In this document: one piece after another, positions 59,412 to 64,000 of the stretch
How positions within the stretch are numbered: position 1 is the stretch's first letter
How the letters are laid out: each line of letters opens with the position of its first letter
Origin: an uncultured Bacteroidota bacterium
Lineage (GTDB): Bacteria > Bacteroidota > Bacteroidia > Chitinophagales > Chitinophagaceae
Direction of reading: 5' to 3'
Assembly: GCA_903887415.1 (NCBI GenBank)
Contig: CAISPO010000065.1
Span: 29,697 to 93,696, forward strand
DNA: 64,000 bases
The notes under the pieces: generated by a model
What the model was told of the DNA's origin: nothing
Databases searched by the model: none
The model's input: the letters and a program-made list of their open reading frames with translations, nothing else
Program-made: the position numbers and the translations under genes

Positions 59412-59444
59412 AAAATGAGCGTCTTAACGGCGCTCATTTTTTTT
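59412..59444 (+). terminator. Terminator after T9SS cargo gene
   Basis: AAAATGAGCG and CGCTCATTTT (59412-59421 and 59431-59440) form a stem followed by T residues to 59444. Confidence 0.85.
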
Positions 59445-59456
59445 ACGTTTAACCGC

Positions 59457-59464
59457 TACCTTTA
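59457..59464 (+). promoter_or_regulatory. -7 promoter element of murI (TACCTTTA), 4 nt before ATG
   Basis: One mismatch to consensus; predicts a leaderless mRNA. Confidence 0.6.
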
Positions 59465-59468
59465 CAGT

Positions 59469-60299
59469 ATGGCACCGCACCCGATAGGTATTTTTGATTC
59501 CGGCTATGGCGGGCTCACCGTGTTCAGGTCTATAGCTGCGCTGCTGCCTCAATATGATTATCTATACCTGGGCGACAATGCGCGCGCGCCATATGGCAAC
59601 CGCTCGTTTGAAACCGTGCACCAATACACCCTGGAGTGTGTGGAATGGTTTTTCAAAATGGGCTGTCCGCTGGTGATCCTGGCCTGCAACACCGCTTCGG
59701 CAAAGGCGCTGCGCACCATACAACAAGTGGACCTGCCGCGCATAGCGCCCAATAAGCGGGTGCTGGGCGTGATACGCCCCACAGCCGAAATGATCGGTTC
59801 CTATACCGACTCTAATTCGGTAGGAGTATTGGGCACTAAGGGCACGATTACTTCCGGCTCTTATGAGCTGGAGATCAATAAATTTTTCCCGGAAGTGACC
59901 GTACATCCGCTCGCATGTCCTATGTGGGTGCCGCTGGTAGAGTATGGTGAATATAAGAGTGAGGGAGCGGATTTTTTTGTAGGCAAGTATTTAGACCAGT
60001 TGATGGCCGCGGCCCCTGATATAGATACGATATTGCTGGCCTGCACCCACTACCCGCTGCTGACAGACAAAATAAAAAAACACCTGCCGGAAGGCGTAAA
60101 AATAGTATCGCAGGGGCCGATAGTGGCCGACAGCCTTGCCGACTACCTGCAGCGGCACCCGGAAACAGAGTTGCAACTTACCAAAACCGGGGATATGCGC
60201 TTCTACACCACCGATGATACGGCAGATTTTGACAACCACGCTTCTGTTTTCTTTGGTGAAAGGGTGCAGTCGGTACATCTTCGGCTGGGGCAGGAATAA
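59469..60299 (+). CDS. murI: Glutamate racemase
   Basis: 276 residues from ATG 59469 (MAPHPIGIFDSGYGGLTVF); an in-frame upstream ATG lies in the terminator of the previous gene and is rejected. It makes D-glutamate for peptidoglycan. Two-cysteine active site: LVILACNTASAKALRTIQ and TILLACTHYPLLTDKI (each Cys flanked by NT or TH), plus IFDSGYGGLTVF and LGDNARAPYGNRSFE. It is monocistronic, close to a large exported hydrolase gene. Confidence 0.96.
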   Translation: MAPHPIGIFDSGYGGLTVFRSIAALLPQYDYLYLGDNARAPYGNRSFETVHQYTLECVEWFFKMGCPLVILACNTASAKALRTIQQVDLPRIAPNKRVLGVIRPTAEMIGSYTDSNSVGVLGTKGTITSGSYELEINKFFPEVTVHPLACPMWVPLVEYGEYKSEGADFFVGKYLDQLMAAAPDIDTILLACTHYPLLTDKIKKHLPEGVKIVSQGPIVADSLADYLQRHPETELQLTKTGDMRFYTTDDTADFDNHASVFFGERVQSVHLRLGQE

Positions 60300-60480
60300 T
60301 TTGTATTTGCAAAAAAATATCTATTTAAGCTACTAACATTTTGACTTATTGTAACGCCTTACAATAGGTATTTGGGGAACACAGGCCTTCTCTTGCGCTT
60401 TGCCAATATAGCCGGAGCACTTACATTTGCATTATTTTTTTTAGTGATTTTCGAATTATTATTACCCACTCAATTATTTA

Positions 60481-63400
60481 TGAAGAAGGCTTTACTTATT
60501 CTTTTGGCCGTTCTGCTTTGCAGCTCCCTTTCCTATTCACAAACATATAGTGTTACTGTAACCAACGGATATGGATCAGGTGTTTACAACGTTGGCGATA
60601 CGGTAAATATATGGAGTGTTGCCTATGATACTACGCAAACATTTGACTACTGGAGCGGCGACAGTTCGTTTCTGGCCGGTGCGCACGAATGGCATAGTAC
60701 ATTAGTTATGCCCGCTCAAAACGTAAACCTCACTGCAAACATCAAGGCAATGCCTGCCTATAGCATACATTACGAGCAGATAATGGGAGAGAATAACCTA
60801 AAAAATGTTTATTCTTATTTTCCTGCGGGTATGAAGGGTGTTTTCTATTTTTTCCATGGCACGGGCGGCCAGGCTTCCAACTGGATCACGAAGCCTGAGT
60901 ACCGGAGCTTTGTTGACGCCGCTATTGCAGACACATTTGGCTTTATCATTACCGAAGCAGAAGAAGTAACACTGGACTCGGATATTAACGGAGACGGGAA
61001 AATAAGGTGGTTCACATCTCCGGGGGATTCAATAGGTAATGTTGATCTTGCGAATCTCCGGATCCTTACGGATACCTTTGTAAATCGTGGCAATATGACC
61101 CACTCCACGAACCAGTATGCTATGGGCATGTCGAACGGAGGTGCATTCTCCGCTACCGTTACCTATGTTTATCATTACACAGCCGGTGTTTCTTATTGTG
61201 CGCAGAGTGGTGATCTTCTTTTCGAATATATCAGTTCTCCATTTGCATGGCGCATGGCGCTTTATGACGATAATTCCGAGGTAGGGCCTGCCGGAAATTA
61301 CCAGGCATGGCAGAATGATTCTGTCCTGCAATCAAGAGGTATGTGCAACAGTTACCTTATTCATAATAAACAGCCTATTTACCCCCAACGGTTTGCACGA
61401 GTGCCGGGGATATCAGTAACAACCTCTGAGAATATATATAATGAGCTTGTTCTGAACAATGATATTGATACCAATGGTTACGCCATAGAGGATACGCTGA
61501 TTACGCAAAATGTAGCCGCACATCCTTCTTTATATCCCGACCTGGCAACACTGCCTGGTTTGACACAACTGGGCGTATCCAATGAGATCGCTGCGAGCAA
61601 TGCAGAGCATATGTTTTATAGTGACTGGAACTATGCGACGCTCCAGTTTATTGAGCATTTATGCGTATATCCTGCACCTCCTCCTGTAATCAACGGAGCG
61701 ACTTCAATTTGCATTGGCAGCACAGCTACATTGAGCAGCACCACCACCGGTGGCACATGGAGCAGCAGTAACCCATCTGTTGGTACCATCGGTTCTTCCA
61801 GCGGTATTGTGAGCGGGATAACTGCGGGTACCACTACGATCAGTTATGTAACATCTTCGGGAACAGCATCGTTAGTAGTAACCGTGAACCCTGGAGTAAC
61901 TGCCGGATCGATAACGGGAACAGCTACTGTATGCGGCGGGTCAACGACCAATTTAACCGATGTGATTGGCGGCGGCTCATGGAGCAGCAGCAATAACCTG
62001 GTAGCAACCGTGAATGCAACAGGGATTGTAACAGGCATTGCTTCAGGCACCGCTACTATATACTACATAGTTTCGGGTACCTGCGGGACAGCCACAGCAA
62101 GCCGCATCGTAACGGTGGGCTTAGCGATCAGTGCAGGAACCATAACGGGCGCCGCATCGGTATGCAGCGGTTCAACTATTGCACTTACGGATGCAGTAGC
62201 GGGCGGATCATGGACTACCGTATCTCCGGGGATCGCTTCGGTTGGTACGTCGGGCATTGTAACCGGGCTGGCTGCGGGCACTGCGATTATTTCCTACAGC
62301 GTTACCAATGGTTGCGGTACTACATCTGCCGCGACCCGCATAGTAACTGTTAATTCTGTGCCGGCAGCGGGCACCATAACCGGCATTGCATTACTATGTG
62401 CCGGAGCTACAGCTAACCTTACGGACGCTGCAACAGGCGGAACATGGAGCTCAAGCTCACCGGCAATTGCTTCAGTAAGCACTACCGGAGTGGTAACCAG
62501 CCTGGCTGCCGGCACAACAATAATATCTTATATAGTAACAAATAGTTGCGGCAGCGCTGCTACCAGTCGAATAGTAACAGTAAACGCTATGCCCGTTGCG
62601 GGCACTATTACCGGCAGCACAGCATTGTGTACCGGAGCTACAGCGCCCCTCACAGATACCACTTCAGGCGGAACATGGAGTTCGTCCTCACCGGCAATTG
62701 CTTCGGTAAACGCCGCTGGCGCGGTAACAGCCATGGCTTCGGGCACAGCAATCATATCTTATACTGTAAGCAATAGCTGCGGCAACGCCACGGCCACACG
62801 AGCGGTAACAGTAAGCGCCACGCCTGTTGCGGGCACCATATCCGGCAGCGCCGTACTCTGTACCGGCGCTACCACTACCCTGACGGACGCCACAACAGGC
62901 GGATCCTGGAGCTCCGCCTCGCCGGCGATCGCCACAATAAGTGCGGCCGGCCTTGTAACTGCACTGGCGCCAGGTACAGCAATTTTATCATATACTGCAA
63001 CCAATAGTTGCGGCAGCGCAGCCGCAACGCATACTGTTACTGTAAGCAACTCAACGACAGCGGGCACGATATCCGGAATTACTGGTATCTGCACGGGGGT
63101 AATAACGCCATTAACTGATGCTGTAACCGGAGGCACCTGGCATAGCAGCAATACACTAGTAGCCACTGTAAGTTCAACGGGTATTGTTACAGGTGTTGCG
63201 GCAGGTGTGGCAACAATATCTTATACGGTAACCAACAGTTGCGGCAGCGCTATTGCCACCACGACAGTGAGCGTAGGCGGTTCATCTTCCGCCGGTACCA
63301 TTAGCGGACCAGCCGCGGTGTATGTTTCGGCTACTATAGCGCTTACAGATGCAGTAAGCGGAGGAACGTGGACCGCAAGCAATAGTAATGCAACGGTATC

Positions 63401-64000
63401 AGCTACAGGAATCGTCACCGGTGCATTTGACGGAACTGTTACCATCTCCTACACGGTCATTAGCAGTTGCGGTGCAGTAACAACTACCAAACTCATCACT
63501 GTAAGCACTGCCGCCGTATCTCCTATTTCTGCGTATTACCTGATCACATGTCCAGGCCAGACGCTAACCTTTTTGGACGCGACCGCCGGGGGAACCTGGA
63601 GCATAAGCCCAACCAGTGTGGCTGCTATATCGCCTGCTGGTATTGTTACAGCCATCAGCGCAGGCACGGCAACGATCAGCTATACTTATTACGGCACTAC
63701 AGTAACTGCAGTACTGACTGTAAACCCAACGGCGTCCCCTATATATGGCGGCCTGGATTCACTTTGTGTGGGAAGCTCCATGCAATTATCAGACTCAACA
63801 GTTGGCGGCGTATGGAGCAGCGGCCTGCCTTCCAAAGCCACTGTTACAGCAACAGGATTGGTAACCTGCACTAACCACAGTGAATTGAACGTACCTATCT
63901 ACTATACTATGCCTAATGGATGCAGGGCAACGTTTATTTTCGTAACAGACTCTATGCCGGGCCTTCTTTATGGCCCTACCTACAAAGTGTGTGCGGGATC
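60481..64000 (+). CDS. Very large secreted hydrolase with Ig-like (BIG2-type) repeats, 3' truncated by window edge
   Basis: The frame is open from ATG 60481 to the end of the window, 1173 residues seen. Signal peptide MKKALLILLAVLLCSSLSYSQ. Residues ~22-85 resemble a short beta domain (YSVTVTNGYGSGVYNVGDTVNI). Residues ~95-395 are an alpha/beta-hydrolase of the esterase/PHB-depolymerase type: GVFYFFHGTGGQASNW (oxyanion HG), the nucleophile elbow YAMGMSNGGAFSATV (G-x-S-x-G) and a late His (SNAEHMFYSDWNY). From ~400 on, ~78-residue Ig-like repeats follow (AGTITGAASVCSGSTIALTDAVAGGSW...GIVTGLAAGTAIISYSVTNGCG...RIVTV), at least eight. It is likely exported by T9SS; the sorting domain would be beyond the window. 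Confidence 0.85.

Noticed and set aside
61631..63871. Series of Val/Pro/Ala-rich minus-strand frames with similar sequences
   Set aside because: They are the antisense of the Ig-like repeats of the large hydrolase and repeat for that reason only.

Overview
The window comes from a member of the Bacteroidota, most likely a Chitinophagaceae-like soil or freshwater bacterium. The evidence is: promoters with the Bacteroidetes -7 element TAnnTTTG in front of many genes, no Shine-Dalgarno sites, a type IX secretion (T9SS) sorting domain, a TonB-dependent receptor with a carboxypeptidase-like N-terminal domain, a 30-residue bS22/COX24-type ribosomal protein, a COX15-type heme A synthase (aerobic respiration), ComA-type phosphosulfolactate synthase, and many small conserved Bacteroidetes families (DUF4293, DUF3108, KTSC, four-helix bundle). 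Most of the window is ordinary chromosome.

Layout. 0-9 kb: end of a flippase, heme A synthase (-), then a conserved block HU - TPR protein - bS22 - RNase E/G, a DnaJ/KTSC protein, a beta-barrel protein, cystathionine gamma-synthase. 9-20 kb: sugar nucleotidyltransferase, a solitary AAA ATPase bracketed by CGCCGTAA palindromes, serS, DUF4293, a frameshifted outer-membrane barrel gene, pepP, a TonB receptor and its partner. 20-31 kb: dgt-queA, nadC-lipid kinase, vWA-GNAT (-), folA, a shortened methyltransferase-like gene, clpX (-), an aspartic protease. 31-47 kb: flippase, DUF3108/LPG-type membrane proteins (-), ruvC, an orphan response regulator, TlpA-like thioredoxin (-), the N-terminal half of MetH (-), three secreted coiled-coil or unknown proteins, a 725-aa TPR protein (-), a tRNA-Ala locus with a GIY-YIG nuclease and two palindrome-riddled pseudo-tRNAs, lpxB (-), comA, aroE.

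47-52 kb is the accessory part: a gene-poor stretch, a REP-associated tyrosine transposase between REP arrays, and three tandem diverged lipoprotein genes whose spacers are almost identical and carry copies of the 3' end of the neighbouring methyltransferase gene. 52-64 kb: DAHP synthase/chorismate mutase (-), truB, a protein with a degenerate RelA/SpoT-like domain, YdeI and YciI proteins (-), a T9SS cargo protein, murI, and the start of a very large hydrolase with Ig-like repeats that runs off the window.

Themes: shikimate pathway genes (aroE, DAHP synthase/chorismate mutase), methionine genes (metB, split metH), envelope genes (lpxB, murI, flippases) and RNA modification or processing genes (truB, queA, rng, tRNA-Ala) are scattered as single genes rather than large operons. 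Eight genes have their ATG only 4-5 nt after the -7 element, which predicts leaderless mRNAs. The points most worth following up are the tRNA-Ala/GIY-YIG locus, the lipoprotein array, and the palindrome-bracketed ATPase.
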